Shown in pieces: positions 48,694 through 57,852 of a stretch of 64,000 nucleotides of DNA (positions within the stretch are counted from its first letter, which is position 1; each line of letters begins with the position of its first letter). The translations under genes and the position numbers were made by a program. This DNA comes from CAVWDI01 sp963753725 (lineage in GTDB: Bacteria; Chloroflexota; Anaerolineae; Anaerolineales; UBA4823): NCBI GenBank assembly GCA_963753725.1, contig CAVWDI010000002.1, positions 1 to 64,000 on the forward strand. Reading direction: 5' to 3'. The notes beneath the pieces were generated by a model. That model did not search any database and was not told the DNA's origin. It was given only the letters and a program-made list of their open reading frames with translations.

Positions 48694-50208
48694 TTGCTGA
48701 TTTTCACTGTGATCATAAGCGCCTGCGGATCTCAAAGCGCGCCCCTATCCTCTGGTTTGGGATTACTCGCCGAAGATCAACCCCAGGAAAACCAATCCGC
48801 CCCTCCAGTACTGCAACTGGCATCCAGCGAATCCGGCATCACCACTTTCACAAAGCGGCCTCGTTTTTCTCCGGGGGAACTGGTCGATTACACCGCCCAA
48901 TCCGGGGATACATTACCCTTGCTGGCGTCACGCTTTAACACTTCCGTTGAAGCGATTTTAGAAGCTAACTCTTTTATCCCCCAATCAGCCACCACCATGC
49001 CTCCCGGTATGCCCATGAAAATCCCTGTGTACTACCTTCCTCTATGGGGCACGCCCTACCAGATTTTGCCTGACAGCTTGTTTGTAAATGGACCTGCACA
49101 GGTAAGTTTCAATACAGTTGAATTCGTCGCCGGACACCCCGGTTGGTTGAAAGATCACAAGGGTTTCGCCGGTAAAAAAACCCGCACCGGGGCCGAGATT
49201 GTGGACCTGGTGGCGCGCAATTACAGCGTGAGTCCTCGCCTGTTATTAGCCCTGTTGGAATACCAGGCTGGAGCCCTCTCCCAGGCGGAGATTCCCGAGG
49301 GGTTAGAAGATTATCCGCTCGGCAATCCAGATTGGGAACACAAAGGCGTCTACCTGCAGTTGGTCTGGGCAGCTAACCTGCTCAACAACGGTTACTACAG
49401 ATACCGTACCACCCAACTTTCGGAATTTTATTTTGAGGACGGACGTATCGAGCGTATTGATCCCTGGCAGAACGCTGGCACGGTAGCTCTGCACAACTAC
49501 TTTAACTCAATTTTTGATTACGAAGATTATATGCTGGCTTCCGCTCCCGAAGGATTCGCATATGTATATAAGGAGCTTTTCGGTGATCCCTGGGTGGACT
49601 ATGAACCGCATATATCCGGCAGTCTGGTACAGCCGCAGTTCATCCTGCCCTTTGAACCGGGTGAGAGCTGGGCAATGACCAGCGGTCCGCATTCAGGTTG
49701 GGGCAAGGGAAATCCGCTGGCGGCCCTGGATTTTGCGCCACCCTCTGTGCGCGGTGGCTGTGTACCCAGCGCCATCTGGGCTACAGCAGTTGCGCCTGGT
49801 AAAGTTGTGCGTTCAGAAAACGGTGTGGTTATGCTCGATCTGGATGGCGACGGAGATGAAAGGACCGGTTGGAACGTTTTTTATCTGCACATCGAAACCA
49901 AAGGCCGTGCCCGGTTGGGAGCGCAATTAGAGCAGGGCGACCGCATCGGTCACCCTTCCTGTGAAGGCGGAGCCAGCACCGGAACCCATATCCACATCGC
50001 CCGCAAATACAACGGTGAGTGGATGCCGGCTGAGGGTTTGTTAGGCTTTAACCTTGAAGGCTGGACAGCTCACAACGGTTCTAAACCTTACCTGGGCACA
50101 ATGACGCGCGGCAGTCAGACCGTCACCGCCTGCACCTGCTCCAACGCGGCCAGTTTTGTGAAAAGTGACCGGCCTGTCACTGACAAAGTGGTCGGCGGTA
50201 ATAACTGA
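48694..50208 (+). CDS. LysM plus M23-like lipoprotein, array member 4
   Basis: About 504 aa from TTG 48694; lipobox IISAC follows at once, so the true start must be farther upstream. A TTG at 48642 with GAAGGA upstream would give a basic N-region (INKKSHNPSLF) but is one base out of frame, so a single-base error may lie at about 48650-48690. LysM (VDYTAQSGDTLPLLASRFNTSVEAILEAN), middle (ARNYSVSPRLLLALLEYQAGA) and M23-like (GPHSGWGKGNPLAALDFAPP, STGTHIHIARKYNGEW) parts are present. It ends the array. Confidence 0.8.
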   Translation: MLIFTVIISACGSQSAPLSSGLGLLAEDQPQENQSAPPVLQLASSESGITTFTKRPRFSPGELVDYTAQSGDTLPLLASRFNTSVEAILEANSFIPQSATTMPPGMPMKIPVYYLPLWGTPYQILPDSLFVNGPAQVSFNTVEFVAGHPGWLKDHKGFAGKKTRTGAEIVDLVARNYSVSPRLLLALLEYQAGALSQAEIPEGLEDYPLGNPDWEHKGVYLQLVWAANLLNNGYYRYRTTQLSEFYFEDGRIERIDPWQNAGTVALHNYFNSIFDYEDYMLASAPEGFAYVYKELFGDPWVDYEPHISGSLVQPQFILPFEPGESWAMTSGPHSGWGKGNPLAALDFAPPSVRGGCVPSAIWATAVAPGKVVRSENGVVMLDLDGDGDERTGWNVFYLHIETKGRARLGAQLEQGDRIGHPSCEGGASTGTHIHIARKYNGEWMPAEGLLGFNLEGWTAHNGSKPYLGTMTRGSQTVTACTCSNAASFVKSDRPVTDKVVGGNN

Positions 50209-50337
50209 ATTACCTTCGCAGCAAATTTATCTGGGGGACATTGGCATACACTCTCAAATAACCAAATTTTGTATCAACTTTGCATTCCATCATTGTCACT
50301 ATAATCCTGAACGATACTAGAATCTAGTAACTGTATT

Positions 50338-50378
50338 GGACAAGTTGCCACAAGTGACGCTTCGCGGCCAACTTGTCC
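50338..50378. repeat. Inverted repeat GGACAAGTTG ... CAACTTGTCC
   Basis: Ten-base perfect arms at 50338-50347 and 50369-50378 with a 21-base loop. It may end the LysM array transcript (TATTTTGTTT follows) or be an operator. Confidence 0.6.
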
Positions 50379-50579
50379 TACGTATTTTGTTTCGATCACC
50401 ATTTCCATGCACTAATTTCCCTTGCAGCGCAGAGATTTTCTCATATCAATTATCCCAATGAAATAAACAATTTGCTTCTCTTTGAGGTTATAAAATGAAG
50501 CAGTCCCCGTCTAAGTGCTAAGATCTTAATGAGAATTTCAATATATTGAAATTCATATAAATAAAATCAATAAAAACCC

Positions 50580-50607
50580 TTGACAAATTTGTAAAACTGT
50601 ATATAAT
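50580..50607 (+). promoter_or_regulatory. Near-consensus sigma-70 promoter
   Basis: TTGACA at 50580-50585 and TATAAT at 50602-50607, 16 bases apart. Transcription would start about 50614, some 30 bases before ATG 50645. It should drive the DUF2089/SHOCT-like trio. Confidence 0.8.
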
Positions 50608-50644
50608 ACTTGTGAAAATCAATACTGAGGTAAGGAAAATCAAT

Positions 50645-51028
50645 ATGAACGAACTGCCAACTGAATGTCCTATTTGCGGCGGCGGCATCACCGTTACTCG
50701 TTTCGCTTGTTCCGAATGTGACACCAGCATCGAAGGCCGCTTCGCTGGTGGGCCCTTCGGCCAACTCAACCCGGAACAGCTGAAATTTGTTGAGACCTTC
50801 GTACGCTGTGAAGGCAAAATCACACGCATGGAGCGCGAAATCGGTCTTTCATACCCCACAATACGCAACCGGCTGCACGATGTCATCCGCGTTTTGGGTT
50901 ACGAACCAGGAGCCGCGGACGAACCTGCCGGGCTTTCGGACGCCGAAAGGCAGCGCATCCTCGAAGAACTTGACGCAGGTTTGATCAATGCCGAAGAAGC
51001 CATGCGACTACTGCGAGAAAACCAATGA
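50645..51028 (+). CDS. DUF2089-family zinc-ribbon/HTH regulator
   Basis: 127 aa from ATG 50645 (AAGGAAAA upstream). An N-terminal zinc ribbon (CPICGG ... CSECDT), an HTH-like helical domain (LKFVETFVRCEGKITRMEREIGLSYPTIRNRLHDVIRVLGY) typical of DUF2089, and a C-terminal SHOCT-like hairpin (ERQRILEELDAGLINAEEAMRLLRE). The family is thought to be transcriptional regulators of envelope-stress genes. It overlaps the next gene by four bases (ATGA). It is controlled by the promoter at 50580. Confidence 0.85.
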   Translation: MNELPTECPICGGGITVTRFACSECDTSIEGRFAGGPFGQLNPEQLKFVETFVRCEGKITRMEREIGLSYPTIRNRLHDVIRVLGYEPGAADEPAGLSDAERQRILEELDAGLINAEEAMRLLRENQ

Positions 51029-51306
51029 AAATAAATACCCTTTTCACTAATCTTATGTCCAATTCAATAAACAAAAGAACACCAACAAACAATCCGCGCG
51101 AGGGGGAGACCCTCAATGAAAAGACTACTCACTCATCTTCAACAACCGCAGCATCTTCTCCATTAAACGAGGCAAGTACAGAACAACAACGTCTTTTTAT
51201 CCTGCGTATGCTGGCAAATAAAAAGATCAACATTGAGGAAGCGCAGGGACTTCTAGATGCCTTAGAAGGCGAACCAGAATTGATTTGCGAAGCAGACTAC
51301 ATTTAA
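51025..51306 (+). CDS. Small SHOCT-like domain protein
   Basis: 93 aa. The first half is polar and Thr/Asn/Ser-rich and probably unstructured; the second half (EQQRLFILRMLANKKINIEEAQGLLDALEGE) is a SHOCT/YvlB-N-type helical hairpin shared with the flanking proteins. Start ATG overlaps the DUF2089 stop. Role unknown; probably an interaction or oligomerisation module with its neighbours. Confidence 0.7.
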   Translation: MKINTLFTNLMSNSINKRTPTNNPREGETLNEKTTHSSSTTAASSPLNEASTEQQRLFILRMLANKKINIEEAQGLLDALEGEPELICEADYI

Positions 51307-51338
51307 AGAAAATCCAGCCAATATACCAGGAGAAAAAA

Positions 51339-51713
51339 ATGGCAACAGACGAAGAACGCTTACACATACTGAAAATGATCGAAGAAGGCAAAATCACTGC
51401 CGAAGAAGGCTCAAAACTGTTAACTGCGTTGACCGACAGCCAGGCGAACAGCGGTAAACCCAAAACCCGCCCATCTTCTACCAGCGGACGCACACTGCGA
51501 GTACGTGTGACGGACATGCTGACCGGCAAACCGAAGGCTACTGTCAACCTGCCGCTTGGGCTGGTGGATGCCGGTTTGAACATCGCCTCAAATTATGCCC
51601 CGGATGTGGCTTTTGATGGTCTGATTGAATCCATCAAAGCCGGCGCAGACGGCAAACTTATAGACGTGATCGATGAAGAAGACGGTGAGCACGTTGAAAT
51701 TTTCATTGACTAG
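51339..51713 (+). CDS. SHOCT-like domain protein with C-terminal beta domain
   Basis: 124 aa from ATG 51339 after AGGAGAAAAAA. The N-terminal hairpin (EERLHILKMIEEGKITAEEGSKLLTAL) matches its two neighbours. The rest (RTLRVRVTDMLTGKPKATVNLPLGLVDAGLNIASNY ... DGKLIDVIDEEDGEHVEIFID) is the pattern of the adhesin-like/YvlB family (DUF4097-associated). It ends the trio; a terminator follows. Confidence 0.78.
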   Translation: MATDEERLHILKMIEEGKITAEEGSKLLTALTDSQANSGKPKTRPSSTSGRTLRVRVTDMLTGKPKATVNLPLGLVDAGLNIASNYAPDVAFDGLIESIKAGADGKLIDVIDEEDGEHVEIFID

Positions 51714-51760
51714 ACTCACCTAATATTTACCTTTTTTAGGTAAAATTATGCTTTATATTT

Positions 51761-51789
51761 AAAAATCCGCTGCTCGCTGGCGGATTTTT
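51761..51789 (+). terminator. Intrinsic terminator after the SHOCT trio
   Basis: Perfect ten-base AAAAATCCGC / GCGGATTTTT stem (51761-51770 and 51780-51789) with a nine-base loop; bidirectional T/A tracts. Confidence 0.85.
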
Positions 51790-51837
51790 AGAATTCTGAA
51801 AGGCAGCCTAAACCACATAGCATACAGGTGACAAATC

Positions 51838-54800
51838 ATGTCAGATAACAGCTCACAATTAGACGAATCCAAATTTAACAACCCACTATCCAACGCTTTG
51901 AAAGGTGCCCTCGGCTTTATCGCCGGCGGTCTGGCCGGTTCCGTTTTCCTGTACCTGGTATCCAGATTCGGACTGATCAATTCGCTGGTCCAATTGGTGG
52001 ACAAGACCCAGGTCTTTGTGCGCCTGGTCAACAGCCTGATATTTGTTGTTTTATTCATTTTCTTGAGCGGAGCAGTCCACGGTGCGCTGGCGGGTCTTGC
52101 TCTGCACAATATTGACCGTTTGTCTGCACGCCGCCGCTATGTAACTTCCGGCGCCCTCGCTATGGCTGTAACACAGGTGCTCCTGGTGCTGCCTTTAATC
52201 CTGCTGACTGCCTTATTATCGTTATACAATAACCTCAACGATGGGGGGTTGGTGGACTTTCTGATCCTGTTTACATTTTATGGTCTGCTTTACGGACTGC
52301 TGTTCGGTCTGCTTTTAGGGATTTTCAGCCTCGGTCTGCGCCAGTCCTTGCGCGTCATCCTGGCTTCCATTGCCGGTGGTATGTTGGGCGGCGCCCTCAT
52401 CGGACTGCTCTTGCGGTGGGCTTCGCAATTGGTCGACCAGGGGAGCGATCCGCCCGGTGTCCTGCTTCTGCTGGGTATGCAGATTCTGTTCAACCTGTGT
52501 CTCGGCGCTGTGCTGGGATCCCTGTACGGTTATTTCGCTAAAAAACGCGTCGAAACCGGCGTACTGCCCTATACCGTTAGCAGGACCTGGAAAACTATCG
52601 GCGGGGTCGCTGGGGTACTGCTCATTCTAGGTATTGCCTCTACCGCCAATTTAATTATCCAGTTCGTCACCATTAATGAAGGCAGTATATCCAGCGTGAT
52701 CCCCTCTAAGACCATTGGCGTAGCCTGGAATGAACCCACCCAGCTCGAATTGGTCGTTTCCGGGCGCGTGATTTCCACTTCGGTCGCTTCCAATCAGCAC
52801 GACCAGCTCGCGGCAGCCTGGTCGCAAAACCAGGTCGACCAGGAAGGGGTTTTCTTCTCCTATGCAGACCTGGATCAAAACGGTCAGCCAGAACATTGGT
52901 CTGGTCCTTTTAAAGTATCCAACCTCCCAACCGCGCTGCCTGCTCACCCCCAAATAAGCGCCAGCCCCTCCAATGATTGGCGCCTGGTTTGGGTTGAATT
53001 TGCCCAAACTGAACCTATTGATCAAAATATCCTTTACAGCACATGCGGCGGTGAGAATTGTTCCGAACCGCTCACTTTATCCGGTTCGGAACCTATCACC
53101 TGCTCTGCTGGAGAATCCAACAGTACTGAAAAATCCGGGTCATCCCCGATCGCGATGGCAGTTGATGAAAGTGGTTGGACAATGGTGGTTTGGAATACAG
53201 CAGATGGCGGGCTGGCTTTTTCCACCTTTAGCGGAAATGACAGCCCCCCATCTGAACCCAGCGGATGTGTGCCTTTGCCAGCCGGTCTACCTGGGTCTTC
53301 TGCTGCCCCGCGCTTGACCAGCCCTCAGGCTGGAATCTTCAACCTGGCCTTACAAATCGAGGCTGAAGATAATCACCCACAGGTATTCACCTCCCAATTT
53401 TCAGACGGTGCATGGAGCGCTGAATTCGCCCTGGCAGGGGCTGGCGCTTACCCGGAAGTGTTCAGCGAAGATTCTGGTAGCATACACTTGGCCTGGTGCG
53501 GAAACGATGGGGGACTCCGTTACCAACCTGACGGGGGACAAATCGAACAAATAAATTTCCCCGGATGTGTCAACCGCCCAGCCTTAACACAAAAAGCGGA
53601 CGGCCGGCTGCACCTGCTCTGGTACTCCCCCGAAATCGAAAACAATCATCGCCAGCAGTCGGAAGGACATTTTATATACGAATCCATCCGCGATGAATCA
53701 GGCTGGACACCCCCCGTCCTTGTCTCTAAGTCCGCTATCGCCACCCAGCCGGTCATCACCAGCGGCAGCTCAGGCGCCTTACATATGTTGTGGGCTGACC
53801 AAATCGATTTGTTTGGCAAACTTGATTATTCCCACCAGCCAGTTTATCAATGCGACCCCTCGCAGCTGAACAGAATTAACGCGGCTATCCTCGAATCCAT
53901 CCAATCGGGTACTTACCGCCCGCCGGAGGATGCCATCCCTTACTGCGGCAACCAGTACGAGCGCCTGATTTATATGCCCAGATCAATCGAGGATACACCG
54001 CCCACACCCAGTGCCGGCTTTGACACAGTTAACGATCTGATTAGCAGCGCCCGGTACGAAGTCCTGTTTACCACCATGGAATATCAGGAGGACACCGGCG
54101 CTGACAGTCCCGGCTATGTGCTTACTGAAGCGGTGGTCGATCTCTATAACCAGCTAAAGGCAAATCCGGAAAATTATCCCAAGGGTCTCACGGTAAGGAT
54201 CATGCTTGGCAATTACCCGGTCGTCTCTTCCTTCAAGTGGGGAGACCAGGTTTATTCGGTGGTCGACAACCTGCGTAAAGCCGGTCTTCCGGAACTGGAA
54301 AACCCCGACCTGGGTTGGAAAGTGGAAATCGCTAATTTTGACGGTCAGCTGCCCCACAGCCATTCCAAATTCGTGGTCGTTGATGGTAAAAAGGCCGCCT
54401 CCGCCGGCTTCAACTACAGCTACATGCACTATCCCAAAGATCATCCCTCCGGAAAGGGAGTTGACCTGGTTGACTTGGGTATGCAGCTCACCGGACCAAT
54501 CGCCCAGGATGCAATGCGCGCTTACGACGATATGTGGGACGGCGCAAACCAGCTGGTATGCAAATCCCTGGACCCGCCTTTTGAACTATGGTCCCTGCAC
54601 TGCAACTTCCAACAAGCTGAAGCCACCCATATACCGGAAGTTCTTCAGTACCATCTTACAGACGGCGACAGCAATGCTTTTTCACTATTCCACAGTTCGG
54701 TACATCTCGAATCGGACAAAGCCCTGATTGCAGCCCTTTCTTCTGCCCAAACAAGCATCGATATCTTCCAGACCAACTTTTCCCTGGCTATCTACTGTGC

Positions 54801-55233
54801 TCTGGAAATTGTAAACGAAGGGATATGTTCTTACGACGATTCTTTACCGTGGATGGAGGCCATCATGACTGCCATCGAGGGCAACCAAACGCACGTCAGA
54901 GTGCTGGTAACGGATGTCAACATGAACGGTATTGAGAACAATATCGCTATAAAGACCATGCGCGATGAATTAACCCGGCGCGGGTTAAACAAATTTGTGG
55001 AATTACGCTTCCACAATGGCAGGGTGCACTCCAAGGTCGTCTCTATTGATGGCGAACTGCTGGTTGTCGGAAGCCAGAACTTCCATTACAGCGCCTGGGA
55101 AGAAGGCTCGTTGACAGAGTACAATTTAACCACGGATGATCCGGAAGCCATTCGAACCTTCGAATCCGTTTTCGAGTATTACTGGCAGAATGCTGAGCCT
55201 GTAATCACCAGCGCTGGCGTGAGGACTGAATAA
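51838..55233 (+). CDS. Membrane protein with beta-propeller and two phospholipase-D motifs
   Basis: 1131 aa from ATG 51838 (AGGTGA upstream). Residues about 15-280 hold seven or so membrane helices (glycine-rich, e.g. GALGFIAGGLAGSVFLYLVS). Residues about 290-690 are a repeat-rich, sialidase-like beta-propeller region (repeated W..D and ISASPSNDWRLVWVE-like strands). The C-terminal third is a PLD-like domain with two HKD motifs: HSKFVVVDGKKAASAGFNYSY near 840 and VHSKVVSIDGELLVVGSQNFHYSAWEE near 1063. It should form a two-motif phosphodiesterase or phosphatidyltransferase; substrate unknown. It lies 125 bases after the trio, past a terminator. Confidence 0.8.
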   Translation: MSDNSSQLDESKFNNPLSNALKGALGFIAGGLAGSVFLYLVSRFGLINSLVQLVDKTQVFVRLVNSLIFVVLFIFLSGAVHGALAGLALHNIDRLSARRRYVTSGALAMAVTQVLLVLPLILLTALLSLYNNLNDGGLVDFLILFTFYGLLYGLLFGLLLGIFSLGLRQSLRVILASIAGGMLGGALIGLLLRWASQLVDQGSDPPGVLLLLGMQILFNLCLGAVLGSLYGYFAKKRVETGVLPYTVSRTWKTIGGVAGVLLILGIASTANLIIQFVTINEGSISSVIPSKTIGVAWNEPTQLELVVSGRVISTSVASNQHDQLAAAWSQNQVDQEGVFFSYADLDQNGQPEHWSGPFKVSNLPTALPAHPQISASPSNDWRLVWVEFAQTEPIDQNILYSTCGGENCSEPLTLSGSEPITCSAGESNSTEKSGSSPIAMAVDESGWTMVVWNTADGGLAFSTFSGNDSPPSEPSGCVPLPAGLPGSSAAPRLTSPQAGIFNLALQIEAEDNHPQVFTSQFSDGAWSAEFALAGAGAYPEVFSEDSGSIHLAWCGNDGGLRYQPDGGQIEQINFPGCVNRPALTQKADGRLHLLWYSPEIENNHRQQSEGHFIYESIRDESGWTPPVLVSKSAIATQPVITSGSSGALHMLWADQIDLFGKLDYSHQPVYQCDPSQLNRINAAILESIQSGTYRPPEDAIPYCGNQYERLIYMPRSIEDTPPTPSAGFDTVNDLISSARYEVLFTTMEYQEDTGADSPGYVLTEAVVDLYNQLKANPENYPKGLTVRIMLGNYPVVSSFKWGDQVYSVVDNLRKAGLPELENPDLGWKVEIANFDGQLPHSHSKFVVVDGKKAASAGFNYSYMHYPKDHPSGKGVDLVDLGMQLTGPIAQDAMRAYDDMWDGANQLVCKSLDPPFELWSLHCNFQQAEATHIPEVLQYHLTDGDSNAFSLFHSSVHLESDKALIAALSSAQTSIDIFQTNFSLAIYCALEIVNEGICSYDDSLPWMEAIMTAIEGNQTHVRVLVTDVNMNGIENNIAIKTMRDELTRRGLNKFVELRFHNGRVHSKVVSIDGELLVVGSQNFHYSAWEEGSLTEYNLTTDDPEAIRTFESVFEYYWQNAEPVITSAGVRTE

Positions 55234-55293
55234 CGGACATCTCCTGAACCACTAATAAGTAATTTTTATTAAGTGGCTCTCCAATATAAATCA

Positions 55294-56646
55294 ATGAACC
55301 CACCGCGCTTGCTCTCAGGGATGCCTGGCTTTCTGTCCTTCTGGATCGGCCAGGTGGTCTCGCTGTTGGGCACCGCTATGACCCAGTTTGCGCTCACCAT
55401 CTGGGCATACGAGCTGACTGGTTCTGCCACCGCACTGGCTCTGGTGGGCTTTTTCTTCGTCACCCCGCTGCTGATCGTCAGTCCGGTCGCTGGCGCGCTG
55501 GTTGACCGCTCCAACCGCAAGTTTATGATGATGATCAGCGACCTGGCCTCCGGTTTGGCGACCATCTTTGTGCTGGCGCTCTACCTTTCCGGCAGGTTGG
55601 AAATCTGGCACCTGTATATCGCCGGCGCTTTCTCAGGCACATTCCAGGCATTCCAGTGGCCTGCTTTTTCCGCGGCCATGACCACCATGATCCCCAAAGA
55701 ACAGTATGGGCGTGCCAATGGCTTGATGTCACTGGCCGAGACCGGGTCAGGCGTTTTCGCGCCCCTGCTGGCTGGCGCTCTGCTGGGTTTCATCGGCCTG
55801 GCTGGCGTTATGGTGATCGATATTGTGACCTTCATTATCGCCATCCTGGCATTGTTAATTGTGTTCGTACCGCAGCCCAAGGTGACAGAGGTTGGAGAAG
55901 AATCCAAAGGCAGTTTGTGGCAAGAATCTATCTTCGGTTTCTGGTATATCATCAAACGCCCCAGTCTCTTAGGACTGCAGTTGGTCTTCATGTTTGGCAA
56001 CTTCATCACCGGCATCCCGATGGCAATATTCGCCCCACTCATCCTGGCTCATACGAACAACAATGAAATCACATTCGGCACCGTCAGTTCAGCCGGCGCG
56101 GCCGGCGGCTTGATCGGAGGTTTGACGATGAGCGCCTGGGGTGGACCCAGACCTAAAATCCACGGTGTTTTAGGCGGCTGGATATTAATCAGCCTGTTTG
56201 GAGCGATCCTGACCGGTTTGGGACAGAGTCTGCCGGTCTGGGCTGTCAGCAGTTTTATCGCTGGTTTCATCGGTCCCATCCTCAACGGCTCTAACCAGGC
56301 CATCTGGCAGGCAAAGGTCGCCCCGGATGTGCAGGGACGCGTCTTTTCCATCCGGCGCATGATCGCCTGGTTCGTCACCCCGCTGGCGATGCTCATCGCT
56401 GGGCCGCTGGCGGACCGTGTGTTCGAGCCGGCCGTCCAGTCGGGCGGCGCCTTCTCCCAGCTGGTTTACCCGCTGGTGGGCGACGTGACTGGCGCTGGCA
56501 TTTCGCTGATCTTTATTCTGGGTGGAATCGGAGGTTTGATTGTGGGAGCATGGGGATATGCTACGCCCGTCATCCGCAATGTGGAGACTATCATGCCCGA
56601 CTATGATGTTACCGCTGAACCGGATGCGGCTGTTTCAAGCGCTTAA
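55294..56646 (+). CDS. Major facilitator superfamily transporter
   Basis: About 450 aa with twelve hydrophobic segments. Typical of the bacterial MFS_3/enterobactin-exporter-like group: FLSFWIGQVVSLLGTAMTQFALTIWAYELTGSATALALVGFF and the DRSNRK cytoplasmic loop (usual GxxxDRxxRK/R). Likely drug or small-metabolite exporter. ATG 55294 and GTG 55273 are both possible; neither has a clear ribosome site. Follows the PLD protein by 60 bases. Confidence 0.87.
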   Translation: MNPPRLLSGMPGFLSFWIGQVVSLLGTAMTQFALTIWAYELTGSATALALVGFFFVTPLLIVSPVAGALVDRSNRKFMMMISDLASGLATIFVLALYLSGRLEIWHLYIAGAFSGTFQAFQWPAFSAAMTTMIPKEQYGRANGLMSLAETGSGVFAPLLAGALLGFIGLAGVMVIDIVTFIIAILALLIVFVPQPKVTEVGEESKGSLWQESIFGFWYIIKRPSLLGLQLVFMFGNFITGIPMAIFAPLILAHTNNNEITFGTVSSAGAAGGLIGGLTMSAWGGPRPKIHGVLGGWILISLFGAILTGLGQSLPVWAVSSFIAGFIGPILNGSNQAIWQAKVAPDVQGRVFSIRRMIAWFVTPLAMLIAGPLADRVFEPAVQSGGAFSQLVYPLVGDVTGAGISLIFILGGIGGLIVGAWGYATPVIRNVETIMPDYDVTAEPDAAVSSA

Positions 56647-56675
56647 CAAAAGCTCAAAGGTATTAGGATTACTGT

Positions 56676-57155
56676 CTATTCAACCTCAACCGCCGGCACA
56701 TAGGTCCCGCTGGCAGTCTCTTTTCGTCCCCCATCCCCCATATCTTCGTATATAAAATACTTCAACTGGATCGGCATCCACTGGCCCATCATCGCTTGAG
56801 CAGGGCAGTAGCGCGTGGCGGACAATTCCATCGAGCGCAGCAGGGCTTCCTCCTTGATATCATGACCGCTGACGTAATATTCGATCACTGCCGAGGTGAA
56901 CACCGTGGGATGTTCTTGCGCTCGTTCTACATGCACCTGCACCTCAAAATTGGTCACCTCCTGGCGCTTCTTCCCCAGGATGGAAATTACATCCATAGCG
57001 GTGCAGCCTGCCAATCCGATCGCGAAAAGCTCCATCGGCCTGAAGCCTCCCTCTTCGTTTCCAGCCGGATTTTTGGCGCCAAGAGGCATCGTGAAGCCGC
57101 TGTCCGCGCTTCCATCAAAACTTAAATTTCCCTTCCAGGTTACTTTGGCGTCCAA
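56676..57155 (-). CDS. OsmC-family peroxide-detoxifying protein
   Basis: 159 aa from TTG 57155 (GGAG eight bases upstream; GTG 57164 sits right on that site and is less likely). The two redox cysteines of the OsmC/Ohr fold are in GLAGCTAMDVISIL and RYCPAQAMMG, with the conserved FRPMELFAIGLAGC. It reduces organic or inorganic peroxides with a thiol donor. It lies with a thioredoxin-fold protein (26-base gap) and a zinc-ribbon protein on the minus strand. Confidence 0.9.
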   Translation of the reverse strand: MDAKVTWKGNLSFDGSADSGFTMPLGAKNPAGNEEGGFRPMELFAIGLAGCTAMDVISILGKKRQEVTNFEVQVHVERAQEHPTVFTSAVIEYYVSGHDIKEEALLRSMELSATRYCPAQAMMGQWMPIQLKYFIYEDMGDGGRKETASGTYVPAVEVE

Positions 57156-57181
57156 GTTATTCACTCCAGTGATATTTTTTA

Positions 57182-57847
57182 TTATTGTAATGCGTTTTGA
57201 ATTTCAACCATAAGCTGCTGTTCTGGAACCGCCCCCACAACCGTACCCGCTCCGGCATTGATGGTGGTTTGCGGTACACCGCTCACACCAAAGCGCTGCG
57301 TCAGTTCCTGAAATTCCATTGCTTCTACCATTTCAGCTTCCACCAGCGGGCTTTCAAGCGCCATCTGGTGCGCTTTGATTACTGCCTGCGGGCAGTACGG
57401 GCAGGTCGGTGTCACAAATACCTGCAGCAGCACCGGGTCTTTTAGTTCACCCAGCAGCTGGCGTGTCTCTTGATTCAGTCCTGAATCCCGTCCGGACACC
57501 AGGATCAATCCCTGGATTAGCGAGCTGAACTCGTGTCCGGAGGGGATCCCTGCGAAGCGTACACCGTAATCCAGGGTCTGCTCGCCCTCTTTAGCTGCAA
57601 TCACCAGTCCGGGCGTTTTATCCACCTGGAACTGTTCTGCTATACCGATATCCTCATCCACGTCATAAACCTTCAGCTCCAATTTATCTGAAAGCTTTGA
57701 TACCTCGTTTACCAACTGCAGCGTATCAGCGCAGTAATCACAGTCTTCCTTCGTTCCAAAAAACAGGATATCGACCGGTTCACGCATATGATCCAATGCT
57801 TCACGCACCTGTTTTTGAATATCTTCGTTCAACAATTCGTCTGTCAT
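57182..57847 (-). CDS. Glutaredoxin-like protein disulfide oxidoreductase (two thioredoxin folds)
   Basis: 221 aa from ATG 57847, with AGGAGA upstream. Two CxxC sites: EDCDYCADTL near residues 38-44 and TPTCPYCPQAV near 145-151. The length and the two folds match the PDO family that is common in thermophiles, Chloroflexota and their relatives; CPYC is the main redox site. It may reduce the OsmC-type enzyme next door; that is inference from position only. Confidence 0.87.
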   Translation of the reverse strand: MTDELLNEDIQKQVREALDHMREPVDILFFGTKEDCDYCADTLQLVNEVSKLSDKLELKVYDVDEDIGIAEQFQVDKTPGLVIAAKEGEQTLDYGVRFAGIPSGHEFSSLIQGLILVSGRDSGLNQETRQLLGELKDPVLLQVFVTPTCPYCPQAVIKAHQMALESPLVEAEMVEAMEFQELTQRFGVSGVPQTTINAGAGTVVGAVPEQQLMVEIQNALQ

Positions 57848-57852
57848 CTCGT

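Larger units (their letters stand above)
50209..50644. other. Intergenic region with a long inverted repeat and a strong promoter
   Basis: No coding sequence seen. Holds the inverted repeat at 50338-50378 and the sigma-70-type promoter at 50580-50607 for the DUF2089 gene. Confidence 0.7.

Noticed and set aside
50338..50378. Phage attachment site
   Set aside because: The inverted repeat GGACAAGTTG...CAACTTGTCC has no integrase or tRNA near it; a terminator or operator is more likely.
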